From: Pseudomonadota bacterium
Lineage (GTDB): Bacteria; Pseudomonadota; Gammaproteobacteria; Xanthomonadales; Xanthomonadaceae
DNA: 7,490 bases
Assembly (NCBI GenBank): GCA_023438325.1
Contig: JAEXRB010000115.1
Coordinates: 1 to 7,490 of the forward strand
Direction: 5' to 3'
Position numbers and translations under genes: made by a program. Each line of letters opens with the position of its first letter. The first letter of the stretch is position 1. Shown piece by piece: positions 7,363 through 7,490 of this stretch. Below the pieces are notes generated by a model. The model did not search any database. It was not told the DNA's origin and saw only the letters and a list, made by a program, of their open reading frames with translations.

Positions 7363-7437
7363 GGCGCGCGTCCCGAAAATGCTTCTGCTCTCACTCGCCG
7401 CGACCGTTTCCGTCCGGGCGTCCAGAGCCGCGATGCT

Positions 7438-7443
7438 AGTATA
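7438..7443 (-). promoter_or_regulatory. TATACT -10-like box, second possible promoter
   Basis: TATACT matches the sigma-70 -10 consensus at five of six positions on the minus strand. At 16 to 18 nt upstream there is no -35-like hexamer, only half of an inverted repeat. It may be an upstream, regulated promoter of the pilG operon or chance. Confidence 0.25.
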
Positions 7444-7450
7444 GACGACC

Positions 7451-7468
7451 GTCCGCGATACTGCGGAC
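7451..7468. repeat. 6-bp perfect inverted repeat upstream of pilG, operator-like
   Basis: GTCCGC (7451-7456) and GCGGAC (7463-7468) form a perfect inverted repeat with a 6-nt centre (GATACT). It lies 7 bp upstream, in the minus-strand sense, of a TATACT box (7443-7438), covering the place where a -35 element would be. That slot has no recognisable -35, which would suit an activator-dependent promoter. It could equally belong to a divergent gene beyond 7490. No T-run follows on either strand, so a terminator is unlikely. Confidence 0.4.
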
Positions 7469-7490
7469 ACTGGCACGCACAAGGTGGAAT

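Noticed and set aside
7285..7482. A longer N-terminus for PilG starting at 7482
   Set aside because: The extension has no homology to receiver proteins and would run through the TTGACA promoter candidate and the leader hairpin. The ATG at 7284 has a well-spaced AGAGGA and gives the usual PilG length.

Overview
The window is one strand-consistent cluster of type IV pilus chemosensory (Pil-Chp) genes, all on the minus strand. Read in the direction of transcription, from high to low coordinates, the order is pilG (CheY-like response regulator), pilI (CheW-like adaptor), pilJ (membrane chemoreceptor), pilK (CheR-type methyltransferase) and chpA/pilL (giant CheA-like kinase). The last gene is cut by the left edge of the window, so only its first 1073 codons are visible. 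The DNA is GC-rich with strong GC preference at third codon positions. PilG is close to the Pseudomonas-type protein, and pilG is followed directly by pilI with no pilH between them, an arrangement I associate with Xanthomonadaceae such as Xylella. I therefore infer a gammaproteobacterium of the Xanthomonadales/Lysobacterales. The species cannot be named from the sequence alone.

Layout: 7285-7490 is the upstream region of pilG. It holds a promoter candidate with a perfect TTGACA, a perfect 9-bp hairpin at the probable 5' end of the mRNA, and a separate 6-bp inverted repeat near a TATACT box. 6889-7284 is pilG. 6743-6888 is a 146-bp spacer without a convincing gene. 6200-6742 is pilI, 4130-6160 is pilJ, 3218-4102 is pilK and 1-3221 is the 5' part of chpA. 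Gaps between pilI, pilJ and pilK are 39 and 27 bp, and pilK and chpA overlap by four bases (ATGA). This points to one operon with translational coupling at its distal end.

How the parts work together, from family knowledge: PilJ senses in the periplasm, PilI couples it to the ChpA kinase, PilK methylates PilJ for adaptation, and ChpA phosphorylates PilG, which promotes pilus extension and cAMP signalling. The visible half of ChpA contains no kinase domain. It is a chain of histidine-phosphotransfer (Hpt) modules, of which one has the full HxxKG motif (H722), two are variants (H51, H929) and at least two appear to carry an acidic residue where the histidine should be (E360, D485).

I do not see an undescribed system here. 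The points worth a second look are the degenerate phosphotransfer repeats of ChpA, the pilG leader hairpin, the upstream palindrome and the pilG-pilI spacer. Very long open frames on the plus strand are codon-register shadows of these genes and are not annotated.
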